Shown piece by piece: positions 40,980 through 54,653 of a stretch of DNA of 64,000 nucleotides. The notes beneath the pieces are model-generated. The model had not been told where the DNA came from. It saw only the letters and a program-made list of their open reading frames with translations, and did not search any database. Every line of letters begins with the position of its first letter. The first letter of the stretch is position 1. The stretch covers positions 21,669,537 to 21,733,536 of the forward strand of contig CP093829.1 of assembly GCA_033063855.1 (NCBI GenBank), in the 5' to 3' direction. The position numbers were made by a program, and so were the translations under genes. Source of the DNA: Smittia aterrima (Eukaryota > Arthropoda > Insecta > Diptera > Chironomidae).

Positions 40980-43900
40980 ACTTCTGATCCAAATTGCAAA
41001 CATTCACTTCGAGTTCTCAGATTTATCAAAAGCAGCTTTGGTGAAGAAATTTTTCCAATTTCCTTTGTAATTTTCCACCCTTCGCCTTTGTGTGTATGTC
41101 GCGCGAGATATTACAAAAACTTTTTGGCTTTTGTGTCAACTGATTGAGGAATTCCGATCGTCAAAGATTGACGAACACGATGCGGAAACCAATACTCCTC
41201 CTTCTCCTTGTAGCGTCTCGAAGATGAAACTAAATCAGAAAGAGGAAAATCGAATGATCAGATAGCGTTTCCTCCTTTCATCTATTTGCGTCAAATCAGT
41301 GTCTGATTGCACGAGCAAGGCTTTTCTCTTTAGCTGGGGGAGAGGGGAAGGAACGGATATTACACGAGCACCATATTGATGTGTGCATTAAAATCTCATT
41401 AGATTATGACTGCCTTAACCATCAAAAAGCGTTGCGCGGCTACGACGACGTCGACACGTTTTCCAAAATATTCTCTCGATGAGAGATTTTCATGAAAATT
41501 TCGCACTATCGATTTACGTTTAATTACAAAAGCGATTTAGACATCTCGTGGACTAGATAAACGGTTGAAATGAACTGTCGCGACTGTTATCAGATCCAAC
41601 ATCTCAATAAATTCGTTCGTGTGTTTGTGTACCTGCAACCACCCAAAGCTTTATTTAACGATAAGCTTCGTTGCTACCGTAAGAAGAAACTTCTCGTTGT
41701 TTGCGCTGTTAATTATTATTCAATTATCTCCACACACCGAACACGAAAGAAAAAACTCCTTCGCTTTCGTGTCTCCTCAAACATCTCAACTAAGTGCTCG
41801 TTGAATGCTTGCCGAGTAATTCAAGAGAAATGTAAGTCGTCTCTTTCTCAGATAAAAACTGAAACATTGAAGTTTGCTTGAGAGATGAAAACAGTTGTAA
41901 AGTCAAACAATTGACGTGACTTACTAACAATCCCTCGCTCGTCTTAATATACACGCCACATGAATTCATTTTAAAGTAGCGAAATCGCTTCCGACAGTGA
42001 AAGAAAAAATGTTTTCTCAGTCAGCGACGAATTGCCGAAGAAGAAATCCCGACAAGGAATTTGGTGGAAACATTTCGTGAATGCCACTTGAGATCGACTC
42101 TGAATAAGTAATTTTTCTGAAATTATAGAAGAGAGAAACCCATTAAACGATAATTAAACAGACAAACATACTTAAGATCGCTTCGTTCCGTCTCTATTTC
42201 GTAGTTGGATGGGAGAAAAATTAGGAATTTTATTATTTACAAATAAAATTAAAATTGGGCGCTGTTTAAGAAGGGGCACCCGCTTCAAAGAAACAATAAT
42301 CAGCAAAGAAGCGGAGAAGAGAAAGATTTTTTTATATCGTTTAGAATGGTAAATTTTCCAATAAAAAAGTCATAAAGAAGTGATAATGGTTCGGTCTCGC
42401 ATTGTTTGCTTTTTGTGTTGTTTGGGACGGGCACGCGGGAACTCTTCGCGCGATTTCCTTTGCCGTTCGAGACAGAAATGATAACAGAACCGAATAAAAA
42501 TAAAACGCAAGTACACGACTCCGTGGGTGGCACAAAATTTTTTTTTCTTTCGCTTTCTGTCTCTTTCACTAGAGGGTTGTCTGGTTCATTTCCAGTTTAT
42601 CGCACTTCAAAAAGCTTCAATCGCATCATCTTAAATTTGGAATTTTTTTCGTTCGCATTTTTCCTTTCATTTGCTGAAGCGATTTCAATTTGTGTCTCTG
42701 TTAATAATAAAGGCTCTCGAGCGAGCAGCTTCGCTCGTAAATTTAAGAGTATTTCATTATGTGATTAAGTGGAAAATTTCCCGAGCAATTACATCCGACT
42801 CGGAAATAATCACCTTTATGTTAAACGCTTCAAATACCGAAATGGGCAATAAGCCATAAAAATTCTATCTCGTTCTGAAACGACTCAATGCTTGCATCCC
42901 AAGCGATGCGAGAGATCTTTAATCCCATGCACATTTTCATCATGTGCAATGTGTTTTATTACGATGCATAAACACCCATAAATTTCATCGTGCTATGCTC
43001 ATTTTCGAGCGAGGAAACAACCTTCTCTGGCGAGAGAGGAAAACATTTTCTTACGAAGGAATTTTTCGTCATCCGACCCCGAAAAAGAACTCGAAGAGAA
43101 TCGCTCGCTATTAGCGATGGAGATATGCACAAAGCGACGACAATAAATTAAACGACATCACATTTTTACTATCACAAATGTGCAATTTTATTGTTATGCA
43201 ATTCGCACGAGGAGAAGTGGAAGGAATGACAATGAAAGTTAGTCGTCAGATATTTCGAGCATAAATATTTCTTGCTTAGATGATTAAGATATTACGAGCA
43301 AAACAAACATTCCTCTCGTAAACTTTAATCTCATTAGCGTAGCAAAATAATTTGTTCCATTGTCTCGATCACACATTAAACAACGTTTTACTTAATTTCG
43401 TTGCATCTTAAGTTTGTTTCATGCACAAAAACTCATCACGCTCGCTTCCGACGGCGCTTAGCATTAAACTTCGTTTAGGGAAAGGAAAATAATTTTTGTG
43501 ATGCAAGTTTGGTGTTGTGCGGAAAATGGAAAATATGTTTCTCGTATAATTCATAATGTTTATAATTTTATTATATAAACCAACAACCGCAAAGGCATTG
43601 AAGGGAAAGATGAAGAAGAAATTGAAGAAGCAACAGCAGTTTCAGTTTCTCGAACGGCAAGAGGGCAAAGAAGTGCTGAAAATTCATCTTCTATGAGAAA
43701 ACTGCTACCGAACAATAAGCGGAGCCGGGACGAATAGAAAAACAATCTACAGCAGCCAGTCATAGAACTGCTGCTGGAGCAACCGGCGGAACAAGAAGAC
43801 GATCTCGATATGGATAAAATTAAAATAAAAAAAAAAACTCGCTTGGAGTGAGAGAATGAAAGAGTGTGTTGCATGGAAAGCATGGAGAAAATATTAAGGT

Positions 43901-45941
43901 AACATTTGGATTTTATTGCAATTTTCTTCTGTTATATTCCAGTGAGTTTAGTTTTCGGTCTCTCTCTTCCTTTTTATGTTCAAAAGTATCTTTTAGAAGA
44001 AAGAAAAAACAATAATTTCTGCAGTCTGCTGGAGTGATGACGATGCTGCATGACTGCTGACTGCTTTCAGTTCACAATGGCTCTGCTCGCATCAATTCAA
44101 ACTTGCTGAAGCTTTTGAGTTCACAAAAGAGTTGACTATTCATGAAAAGTCTTCGCTAAATCATTCACCACAGTTTCCTCAATGCAAAGTTTAAGAAAAC
44201 TGAGATTCTGCAATTTCTTATTGAAACTTCTTTGGTAATGCTTCATGACGACGACGACCATAAATGTCATGAGCGTTTAAGCGAGAATTTGAATGATGAC
44301 AAAAAAGTTTTCTTTTCTGCTATGTCATCAGAAATTGAATTAAAGACTCTTCCACTTCAACAAGATTAAAGTGAACACTGCGTAGCATTCAACTTCTTTC
44401 TTAATTCACAATCCGCATTGATACAAATGTGACATTTTCTTCTTATTCACGACCATAGTTAAATGCGACAGAAGCGAAACCGAAAAAGTATAATTCTCGC
44501 AACAAAAAAAAGAGCAGCAAAGAATCCACAAACATGTAGCATGTGGTTTTAATATGATTTTTACACCGAACACGAAAAAAGGCTGAAAGAGAGAGGAGAA
44601 AAAAAATAATAAAACATGGTCGTGTGATATGAGAAAGGAGGACTCAAGCCAAGCACACTCGAAATGAAGAAGTGAAACGAGGAAAAGTCGAGAATCACAA
44701 AACTACAGCAGTGATTTCTGATTTAATGCTTCGCTAGCAACGAGAGAAATAAAGATGAAGAAGGAAGAAAGAAAAAAAAAGTTAGAAGCTTCTTCTTGCT
44801 CTCGTTCCGTTGCTTGTTTCGTGTGTGCATCACAAGAAGTCAATTGATCCGACTCGAAAAATTTATTTTAATGCTTCGAATGGCAAAACTTTATTCGCTT
44901 TGCAATTCCAAGCCAGATTCCAAGCTCTAATCCTACCGAAGCAGCCAAAACCATGTTCGAGTAATGCTTTTCTTCCTTTTTGGCATTACTGTCGGTAGAG
45001 ATTGTGGGGACACTTGAGGAGAATCGAATCGCTCGAGCAAATAAATTCATTTGTATTATTCCTCTCCAACTGTGGATATATGACTTGAGCATACACACGA
45101 TACATAAACAGAGGTTTACAGTGAGCACAGGAACGCGTATTAAATTATTCACGAGATACATTCCAAGTGCCGACTGTCATCGAAGAGAAGTTTCTTATTC
45201 CTTCGTCTTCTTACTATTCCCGATGCCTGTCAACAGTCTCACTCGCTCTCTCTTTGCTTATGAATCAATGCTTTGAGTTTCCTTCTAACGGCGACGCGCT
45301 GTGACTTTTCAGCAATGAGAAAGAAGAAGGAAGCGAAAGAGTCAAAAAGAAATGGATTTAGACCGTCGGAGTCGTGTCGAAATGCTATCGTTCAAGCAAT
45401 AAAATACACAACAAACAATAATAAAAGCGATACATGACATGAAAGATGTAATGATAACATTACGAAAAGAAATTTTGCATTTTTTTTTTGTCTGAGCTAC
45501 TGCAAGTAAGGAAGGGAAGAGGGTCGACGGATGAGTCGAGGATTACTCAGACTTGACGCGCATAACGAAACGATTTTCGAGTAAGAGAGGGATGAATGAG
45601 ACGTCGTGTCTCGCTGCTTTTCGGTGTGAAATGTGATTTTTGAAGCGATGGTGTGTGCTCGGCTGCTCATTCTTCTGTGGTTGCTGTGCTGCATATTTAT
45701 CGCTCCTAATAAGTTTGTCAAACTTCTGCTGTTAAACGAAGGCGTATTCCGATATCGAAAGAAGAACTGTTTATACATAAATATTGCTACATTAAAGTCA
45801 TCATCGATTGCGGGGGTTAAGCAGACGTTGATCGACTTAATTTGACTCTTGTAATGTTTCAATGTTGACTTTGATATTCAGAGTAGCAAAAAGTTGAATT
45901 AAGATGAAAAAAAAAAGATATCCAACATCGAGAAATAACAA

Positions 45942-46013
45942 ATCTTTCGGGAATCGAACCCGGGACCGTTTAGTCATGACACACATCCTCTATAATTGCG
46001 ACAATAAGAACTG
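45942..46013 (-). other. tRNA-like remnant (B-box present, no cloverleaf)
   Basis: On the minus strand GGGTTCGATTCCC is an exact RNA polymerase III B-box with a T-loop-like arm. Upstream, an A-box-like stretch (CGCAATTATAGAGG) lies at roughly tRNA spacing. I cannot pair a D-stem or acceptor stem, so it is not a working tRNA. It is more likely a decayed tRNA or the head of a tRNA-derived SINE. The middle contains GTCATGAC, so any anticodon reading would be a guess. Confidence 0.4.
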
Positions 46014-46173
46014 CGAAGAAACTTGACTAAAACAGTGTTTTCATTCAAATCAAACTTTCGATTATAAAATTTAATTTATCTACAAAGTTGTTAAAAAAAT
46101 AAATGCATTAGAAAATATTGCAAAATATAAAGAAAAAAAAATCTGCCTGGATATACTATAAAGAAATTTCATC

Positions 46174-46246
46174 AAACTTCTATGGGAATCGAACCCTTGA
46201 CGTTTGTATTAGAAAACAAAGCTCTCCCAATCGAGCTACACTCAAC
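46174..46246 (-). other. second tRNA-like remnant (A- and B-boxes, D-arm, no acceptor stem)
   Basis: On the minus strand TAGCTCGATTGGGAGAGC makes a proper A-box and D-arm. Next comes a 5-bp anticodon-like stem (TTTGT with ACAAA) around a TCT-containing loop, and then GGGTTCGATTCCC as B-box and T-loop. The anticodon-like loop has eight bases and the acceptor ends do not pair, so it is probably a pseudo-tRNA or SINE head. It lies about 160 bases from the other remnant in the same orientation. Confidence 0.45.
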
Positions 46247-49200
46247 TGCACGAGAATTCGGCTAAATGCTCATATCGTTTCAGAAATTCCCAGTCAAATC
46301 AAACAGATTTCAATTTTTTGATGGCTTCTTTAAATTCTCGATGCTTCGATAGCTTCCGGTTCTAATCAAAAAGCAAACAACGCTCCCAAATTCGCATCAA
46401 CACGAATCGATAGGTGAACAAACCTCAGAAATAAATAGAGTGCGTCAATTTTTTCCGATACAATCAAGCAAACCTCGACACTTGCCGGTGTGAAGAGAGT
46501 GAGCGATATCACACGTAATTGAAGCTACCAAAATCACTTAAAAAGTCATAAAGCAATAAAGAGTCGAGTTGAGTTGTTGCGTTGAATTTCGAGAACTGTG
46601 AGTGTGCCCTTTTCCGTGACGAAGTCAGTCCTATAGATTTAGACAGTCTGTGACTAATTCCAAGTCATCTGTGATGATAAAGAACCATCGTCTACAACAA
46701 ATTGAATTTAATCAGGTAGCGTTTAATAACTTTTAATTAAATCTAATTGAGCTTCATAAAAAGGTAGCGAACGTTGTAACAGTTTAAACTCCCGCTCGCG
46801 GGCTACGACGATAAGATAAAAGTTATTATTGCCTTCATTTATATTATGTGTATACAAGCAAGCGAGAGCATCGCTTCTCGCCTGATAAGCTTTCTTGTGA
46901 CGGTTAATCTAAGAATCGTAAACAAGAGACTGGAGAAAATAATGAGAGTTGTCTCTTATCAAGCGCGGGTCCCGCGATTAAGAGCCGATGTCAAGATTTC
47001 CCAACTTTTACTAAACAAATAAATTTTGTTTGCCGCTGGCAGCGACTGTTGGAATTTTAATAAACTTTCTGTTGACTCGCGGCATTCCAATCGCTTTATC
47101 AGATGGAACGGAACTTTGCTTCCCGAATTCAACAAGAATTCTTAATCATTTTTTTCCTCCGAAAACAAAAAATAACTTTCTTGGGACAAAGCACACAAAC
47201 GAAATAAAGTTTTCACCTCGCAATGAATAAACAATTGTCTGCGAGAGATTTGCAAGGCAATGCGAAGCCGGGAACGACTCACGAGGCTTTAATAATTCAT
47301 CATTCTTCTCCATGCAATTTTATTTTAATTTCGTTCTTCGCGCTCTTCTCAAGCAATTTAAAATTCTATTCAAATTATTCTCAAAGCTTGAGGTATCTGA
47401 ACACACATGGACCGTCCCTCTCTCACTCTATCTCTTACTCGAGTTGATGTTTCATTTAACTGAATACTTAAATACGGAAAATTCAGTTGAAATTTGAGTC
47501 TCTGATGCTTCTGCATCGTCCACAGAACAGTCAAAGGAACTCAACAGCCTCTGTATTGTGTTTCAAACATAATGAAATATCAAAGCAGAGAATATGTGAA
47601 GAGTGAATTCATCAAAGTGCTCGAATTCCTATCCATATTTCAATTAAAACATCACCGACCCATTTTCGGTATTCTCTTGTGATTAGCTTCTTCTTTAACT
47701 CTAACTCGAGTCTGTGAATATCTGACTTTTGATGTCTGCAGTTGTGTTGAGCATGCAATCAAGAGGCGACGGTCGAAAGGTCGTCTTTTAATTCCCCCTA
47801 GACTCGATCGAGTTCTACTCAAAACAAAAAAATACGAGAGAAGTAAAGTAAACTTTTCCAGAGCCAGATGATGCTTCGATGAATTTTTAAAGCATTAAAT
47901 CATTAACTCATGAACTTCTTGGCTACATCAAAATCAGCTTAGCATCACTTTAAGCCTTTTTATAAAAGCTTTTAGTCCTTCCGGAACTTGGTTGATGATG
48001 AATGGCTTAGAGCGTTGTTGGGTGGCACAAAGTGTTGAGCCATTAAATTTAACAACACCTTTTCAGGGTGTGAAGGCTAAGGGCGGCTCGTTCCATAATT
48101 AACTCCATAAAATAAAATTGATACACAACAGAGCAACTGAAACTTCCCAAACAACGAGGCGTCATAAAAATGGTTCTTCGTAAGCAAATCTCTTGGGAGA
48201 TCATCATCAGCCGTCGTCTGCAAATGTTTCCTCAAACGCCAATTTGTCTTCGGATCAGAAATTCTTCGAATTTGACATTCCCAAAGGGGAAAAGGGTTTC
48301 GAGTCATTTCTTAATTATTCATTTCTGCCATTTGTTCGGAGCAAAAATACGCAAACAGACAATTATTGTTTTCCGTGCTCATAACTGAGGAGGCGGATAA
48401 CTTTACACGGTAATGTGTTGCTGGGGGAGAAAGGATACGGAAGAAGGCGTCGAAAGATAAATTTCATAATTAAATTATTCATTCATTCTTCACACCCCAT
48501 TTAGATCCCAATTTACATGCCTGCGCTGCCGCTAACATTGGCTTACGCGTTGTGTGGAATGCTGGCGACGACGACGCTACTTTTCACCTTGATTAACTCG
48601 ATTGCGGCTTCTCCGAGAAGGAAATGGATTGCAAAAGAAGAATCAGAATGATCCTTAAAAGCGAAAACCTGCGCTGAAAAATTCATCCAATCTGCATAAT
48701 TAGAGAAACTTTTACTTCTCCACTTTCAATTCGTATGCAATGTACTTGCTTGGTTTTTCTTGAAGAAGAAGAAAAAGGGAAGAAAGCATAGTTTACATAA
48801 TTCCTCAACTGCTTGCTTGTATTGTTTGGGTGAATTTAAAACTTTCAAAGCAACGACATTCAATGCAAATAAGAAAGGAAAAAAGAATATTGCACAAAAT
48901 GAAAAAGACAAAGGGAAAATCTTTCAGTTGCGTAACTAAATCTCTTTCTTGACTTTCATAAATTTAACAAAACCATCGAACACTCGTCGAAGAAATTCCC
49001 GGAAATTCCGAAACAATTTTAAATATTTTTTTATTCTCTCAATCGTGTATCTCAAACATATTTTTCTCATTGTTATATTTCAGATAAGAGATGAACTCAT
49101 TTATCAAAAATTGGCGCGATGAAAACGAGCGTAGAAGTGACTAACTGAGCTGGAAAGGAAAAACGAGCGAAAAGTTTTGAGATTTCATCACCGAACAAAA

Positions 49201-49417
49201 GCACAATAAAAGTTTAAATCATCGCAAACAAAAGCATAAAACTTTCGGAGCGAGAGATCTTTTTCTTTCAAGAGAAAACACCCGACGACGACGAAGAAGG
49301 AGACAAAAACAACTACAGCACTGAATAATGGAGACGAGAGCAGCGTTATTTTATCAAAATTTGAAAATATTCTTCGAATGAAAAGTTCTTCGTTCTTCGA
49401 CTTGGTTTCATCTTTCT

Positions 49418-49425
49418 TATAAAAG
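49418..49425 (+). promoter_or_regulatory. candidate TATA box of the PREP/PKNOX-like gene
   Basis: TATAAAAG, with transcription expected about 30 bases downstream near 49448. A pyrimidine-rich leader follows and ends at a consensus donor (CAAG-TAAGTG around 49557), consistent with a short noncoding first exon spliced to the start-codon exon near 49.7 kb. Confidence 0.4.
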
Positions 49426-49720
49426 TTCATCCCCTTTCCCCCTCAATCCTCATCACCCGAACAACTCAAGAAACTAAGAAATCTCCACTGCGATTGCACC
49501 GACACACTCAACGCTATCGACAAAGTCCACAGAGAGAGAAAGAGCAGAAGGCATCAAGTAAGTGCAACGTTTTTTTATCATAAATTTTTATTGTTATGAC
49601 TCTTCATTTTCTCGCCCCTTCTTTCCCTTTCCCCTCCATCTCATCTCCACCATTCAACTTTGAAAACAAACAATCTTCGTCTTGTGTAAAATATCCATCG
49701 AGAGTAGGAGAGGAGGAAAA

Positions 49721-52700
49721 ATGCAAGAAAATAGAATAACATCAGTAACCGCATCATCATCATCGGAAACATCGCCCACGGGGAATGAGAAAGGAAGTGA
49801 CATTACATCAAACACAAACACATCGACATCAAATGCAAATGATATCGATCAAGCTCAGTTTGAGGCAGACAAACGTGCCGTGTACAAGTGAGTAGATTAG
49901 AAATGTTTTTTGATGAAAATGGCAAAGACGAGAAAGAGCGACGGGGCAGACGATTCAAATTTATTTCTCCCCTCCATGTCGACTCACTCACTCGCTTCGA
50001 CTTTATTCTGAAAATTCTATCACAGTAAGTGGACGATAAAACTAATAAAAATAAATAGAAAAATGGCCCTTCACCCATCGCTCGATCTCTCGCCTCTGCA
50101 CTACTCGACTCTGAACCCAAAACGAGACACGAAAATAAAAGCAAAGCAAATATTTTTGTTTCTATTTTCGTTTGGGGGTTGCGAATGCTCTTTAAATCCA
50201 TTCCGAGAAGCCATCGTCGCCTCAAAAATTACACACCGAGAAGGAGAAAAAATCTCATTAGCTCCTCTCCTCGACATGAGCTGCATGTGAGATGTTTTCG
50301 CTCTGATACATAATTTCACAACTGCTGAACGAGCCTGAAATTTTCCCGAGCGTCGGCAGAAAAGGAACGAACGAACAGCGGAGATGAGATCGATGGAGAT
50401 TGCAAATTACTCGTATAATGTCTTCCTGCACATCGCAGATGGCTTCAAGGATGATTTTTTTTTTCTTCTTCTTTTTTAAAGCTGATACGTTCTGAGTGAA
50501 GTGGAGGAGAAGTTAGTTTCTTCACTGCACATTTTGCATTTAAAGTATGATAAAGAAAACTTATAAATAAATAAATTTGTGTACGATTTTCATGCATCAA
50601 CGTTCCTCGCCGTAAATGCTCTCTCTCTTCTCGTGAATTACATTAAGGAATAAATTTACATGCAACATTCAACATTCCAACGATTCTCCTTTCGACGGCG
50701 AGAAATTCCATTCACGGATGTGAGCAATCATACAATGCTTGAGCTTCGAAAGCTCCTTCTTACACTTTGTGCCATTGAGAATCGCTCTCCAACTTTCTTT
50801 TCAACGCTCTCCTGAGCCATAAAATAAACATTTCTTCCTCCCCCTCCTTGAGTTTGGAATTCATATTCGAGCGAAATATTTATTCGATGAATAATACGAC
50901 GAAGGCGAAATATGCATTTATGCAGTTACTTCAAACGCGAGTCGAGTGAATGTGATCTCAAGAGGATCAGCTAAAATATTGCGGGAAAATTTTAATCAAA
51001 GTGTTTTGGAAAATTTTGGAACTTGAGCTTTAGTTTCTTACTCTTTCAATTCGTCGAGTGAACTAAACTCTTTGAACTCTTAAACATTTCATTGTCTCGA
51101 AATATTTTCGAGATATCAAATCACTGCGATATACACTTTCATCCAAAAATTACATCAAATTCATTCCACGACTTGTTTTCGACTCACATTCCCTCGCGAG
51201 CTGAAACAAAAGCAAATCGTGCACTTATTTAAATGAAACACGATATTGTTTGTGAGGAATTACGAATTCGAATTATGTGGGCAGCGATTGAAACTTAATT
51301 AAAGCGACCGGCAGAATTTTAATCGTTTGGAATGTTTATTTTCCGACATAGGCATCCACTGTTCTCGCTTCTAGCTTTGTTATTGGAAAAGTGTGAGCAG
51401 GCAACGCAAGGCTACATTTCATCCAACTCATCAAACTCTTCATCAGCATCGAGTCCGAATGGATCAACCAACAATAACGAAAGCGATAGCTTTTCTAGGG
51501 ACATTCAAGTGAGCTTTATCTGATGAGCTTTGCTAAAGATTTATTTAATCTCTGTAAATCTCCCCTCAAGGCATTTGTGCAACTGATAGAAAAAGAGAAA
51601 CGACCATTACTGACAAACAACGCTGAACTCGATGGTTTGATGATTAAAGCTCTTCAAGTTCTTCGCATTCACTTATTGGAACTCGAGAAGGTTCAAGAGT
51701 TATGTCGCGACTTCTGTACTCGATACATTGCTTGCCTTCGAGGCAAAATGCAGTCAGAGAATCTTCTGAGGTCTGATTACGCGATGGATCACATAAGCAA
51801 TAACAACAACATGTCCAACTCAAACAGTCCCGTCAACAGTCCAGCAGATCAAGTAAGAATTGAAATGAATTGTGAAATCGTTGAAGTTAAAATTGTTTTT
51901 GATTAGGAAACTCTATCGAACCAGCCGACTTTTTTTGGAAACAGCAACAGTAACAATGATTTTTTAGCGAACACGACAGAAGATTACTCAAACAACAACA
52001 GCAGTAATCACGGCTTTGTCAGTACTCGAACGAGTCATTTAAATCCATCAAACGGCATGGATGGTTCGTTGAATCTCATAACACCTGAACTTAACCTTCC
52101 AGTGATCTCGGTAGGAGCTAACACGACCATTACCAGCGGAGGTGTTCCGTCGACTCATCCTCATGAAATATTGGGAACAACTCCACTTAGTCAGATCGGA
52201 TGTCCTCCGATGAATCTCGAACAATATTCCGCCCAACTTTCGCCTTCGTGCGGTGACTCTGAAGATGAAATGGACTCGGAACTTGAGTCGAATGCTGATG
52301 AAATTGGATCAAATTATTCGCTTCACTCGGGAAAGAGACAGAAGCGTGGAATTTTACCGAAACACGCGACGAGTGTCATGCGAGCTTGGCTATTCCAGCA
52401 CTTGGTGGTGAGTCAGAAAGTGATTGCCTTTGATAACTTTCACTAACGTTGAATGCTTCACAGCATCCTTACCCAACAGAAGACGAGAAGCGAGCAATTG
52501 CCGCCCAGACCAACCTCACGCTCCTCCAAGTCAACAATTGGTTTATCAACGCACGACGGAGAATTTTAACTCCAATGTTAGAACACGCGTCTGACAGCTC
52601 ATGTAAGTTGCTTCTTCTTTTATTTCTTAGAATGTTTAACAATCTTCAATTTAGCTAATAAAAAATCACCAGAACAACATCAGTCTGATCAGATTTCGAT

Positions 52701-52911
52701 AGCGAAACGCTTCTGGACTGAGCAGCTGGCCAACTCACAAAATCCTAATCAGCTGCCCATTGAATCAAACATTGAGAATATCAGCGCGAACATAAACCGA
52801 ATGGACTCTGAGCGATTGCTTGCGATTGTAACGCAACATAAGCTTCAACAGCAGTTCTACAGCTCCGATGAGAGCAACGACGAAGGTTTGCTTGTCAATC
52901 AACAACATTAA
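49721..52911 (+). CDS. Pknox: PREP/PKNOX-class TALE homeodomain transcription factor
   Basis: Six coding exons: 49721-49887, 51352-51508, 51571-51852, 51907-52407, 52464-52602 and 52655-52911, all with GT-AG borders and consistent phases, giving 500 aa. Residues from about 55 carry the first Meis/PREP homology region (HPLFSLLALLLEKCEQATQG), joined cleanly across the first splice. The second homology region spans about 109-175 (ALQVLRIHLLELEKV, RDFCTRYIACLRGKM). A Ser/Asn-rich linker follows. The TALE homeodomain is at about 345-407, with RGILPKHAT, the inserted PYP (371-373) and recognition helix WFINARRRI (395-403); Ile397 and Asn398 correspond to positions 50 and 51. A C-terminal KRFW motif (433-436) resembles the post-homeodomain motif of PREP proteins. 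The homology regions fit PREP/PKNOX better than Meis/Homothorax. The family binds DNA as a dimer with PBX/Extradenticle and acts in the nucleus in development. Four introns are 52-62 bases; the first is 1464. Confidence 0.9.
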
Positions 52912-54642
52912 GCACTGACAAACGTCCGCCAACTTGTATACTATTTTGATTAGGACTTAATGTTACTTTATGAGAAGATGCTTCCAGCGAGAAATCCGTT
53001 ATATGTTGCAGTTAGAAGCAGAAATATTCGACAAAATAAAAATTTATGGTTCAACTTGTTTGGTATACGATTCATCTCATGAAACATTAACTAACTGAAA
53101 TTCATCTGAAGTGATGTAACAAATATACGTAAAAAAAACATGTGGAAAGTTCTAGGTCTTAAGAAAGAATTCTTTTCGTTTGGAAATCGTTGAAGAAAAA
53201 CTCAGCCATAATCTCTCAAAGTCTTTCCAACTTCCTTCCTTTCGGAAAAAAAAAATAATTTTTGAAACTCTACGACATAGAGAACGAAAGTCCACAATTC
53301 TCTTTAATGTGCCATAATAAAATTCAATGATTTCAAATGCTTTGTAAACAATTAAACAAACGGAGGAAGAGTTTATAAATTTTGTGAGGCGAAGGGAGAA
53401 GAATTTGTCGATTAACAAGAATGTAATTTGGCGAATAATCTTTAAAACGACTCACACAATTCATAAACTCTCACCTTGAAATGAAAAGAAAATTCTGCTA
53501 AGATATTTTAATAAAACTTATTGACGAATGAATGAGAATGAAAATTACTTCAATACGAACACAATGAAACTGATATACGTAAAGAAATCTTGCGGAAAAT
53601 ATTTCCCACAGAGTCTCATATTAGGTTTAAGTTGACAAAGAGCATTTCAAGATAAAAAAAAATATTTTAAATTAAAAAAACAGTTTTTAACAGAAAGGCA
53701 ACGACTCGAGAAGAATCCAACACAATTGAAAGTATACTGAATGTGAAAACAAAGAAAAGTATACGCGCAAATCAACAGAAATTGATTACCTCAATAATCG
53801 TAACTAATTTCTTGATTTTAAGTATCTAAGGAAATCAAATTTATTTAGAAGTTTTACGCTTTTTGGTTGTTTTATTGTCAATCAACAATGTTTGATGTAA
53901 ATATTTTGAGAATCGTATCTTGCGAGCACTTTCAAAGACATTCAAGTTCCTAACTTATGCAAGATCGACGACATCAAACATTTTGTTCTGAAATTAAAGT
54001 TTCATTGCTCAAGCTCAGTATTAAGTAAAAGCCGGAAAGTTGCAAACAGTTTGATCACGTATACGGATGAAAATCTTAAGAAAACTTTAAGGAAACGAAA
54101 TTAATCGTTATCAACCGACTCACTCTTAGAATGTATAAAAAAAAGTTTCGATCCGAAGACGATCGAATTTGCTTTTATTTGGCATCGATCAGTTACAGTT
54201 CCATCCTAAATTCTTTCATACGATATCAAACGCCTGTGATAAATCTGAGTAGAATCCTTCATTTGAAATAGAAAAACTTTATTGATCGATAACAGAAAAA
54301 GAACATTTTTGGCTTGTCAGCAGTTTTGGCTTAAGAAAAATTTCCAATAATTTCATTCTTTTGAGCAGATCAAAATTCGTTTTCGCTGTAAAAATTGAAC
54401 AAAATCATAAATTGAGTAATTTGGAGTCAAATGAAAACTGTATACTATCAAAACTGAATAAAGTTCTTAAATTCATAGCTACATATGAGAATTCCTGTCT
54501 TTTGATTGATTTAAGTTTTAATTTTTCAGATTTTGAGCTCTCAACTTTGATTCAACCAAAGATTTGAGACCTCGGGCAATAAAGAGAATTTAAAAGTTTA
54601 ATTTATTTACGGTTTGTAATCCTACTTTAAGTCTATCTTTGT
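52912..54642. other. 1.7 kb intergenic DNA between the homeobox and Piwi genes
   Basis: It begins with the homeobox gene's 3' untranslated region (AATAAA at 53035-53040). The rest is very AT-rich, with repeated ATACGTAAA and GTATAC motifs (near 53124, 53574, 53730 and 53759) and no believable coding frame. Confidence 0.5.
53035..53040 (+). terminator. candidate poly(A) signal of the PREP/PKNOX-like gene
   Basis: AATAAA 124 bases past the TAA stop at 52909-52911, followed by a T/G-containing stretch. Confidence 0.5.
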
Positions 54643-54653
54643 ATATAAAAAGG
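54643..54653 (+). promoter_or_regulatory. candidate TATA box of the Piwi-clade gene
   Basis: TATATAAAAAG lies about 390 bases upstream of the start codon. Transcription from about 54675 would give a noncoding first exon ending at 54857, before a consensus donor (GTAAGTAAG). That donor pairs with the acceptor TACTTTCAG (ending 55028) five bases before the ATG, making a 171-base leader intron. In AT-rich DNA the TATA match alone is weak; the splice pair strengthens it. Confidence 0.4.

Larger units (their letters stand above)
32842..49417. other. 16.6 kb without recognisable coding sequence
   Basis: No open frame here resembles a known family; those present are short and low in complexity, for example a serine-rich minus-strand frame near 43.7 kb. 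The stretch contains two tRNA-like remnants near 46 kb, a perfect short hairpin near 40.96 kb, several GA-rich runs (around 33.5, 34.7 and 40.5 kb) and a possible 5' untranslated exon ending at 33783. It is either the upstream regulatory region of the homeobox gene or, if that exon is real, its giant first intron. Confidence 0.4.

Noticed and set aside
43560..43883. 107-codon minus-strand frame, serine-rich with a hydrophobic start
   Set aside because: Low-complexity GA/CAG-type DNA read in one frame; no domain, no splice context and no resemblance to a known family.
45942..46246. Functional tRNA genes
   Set aside because: Acceptor stems do not pair and neither folds into a full cloverleaf, so they are listed only as remnants.
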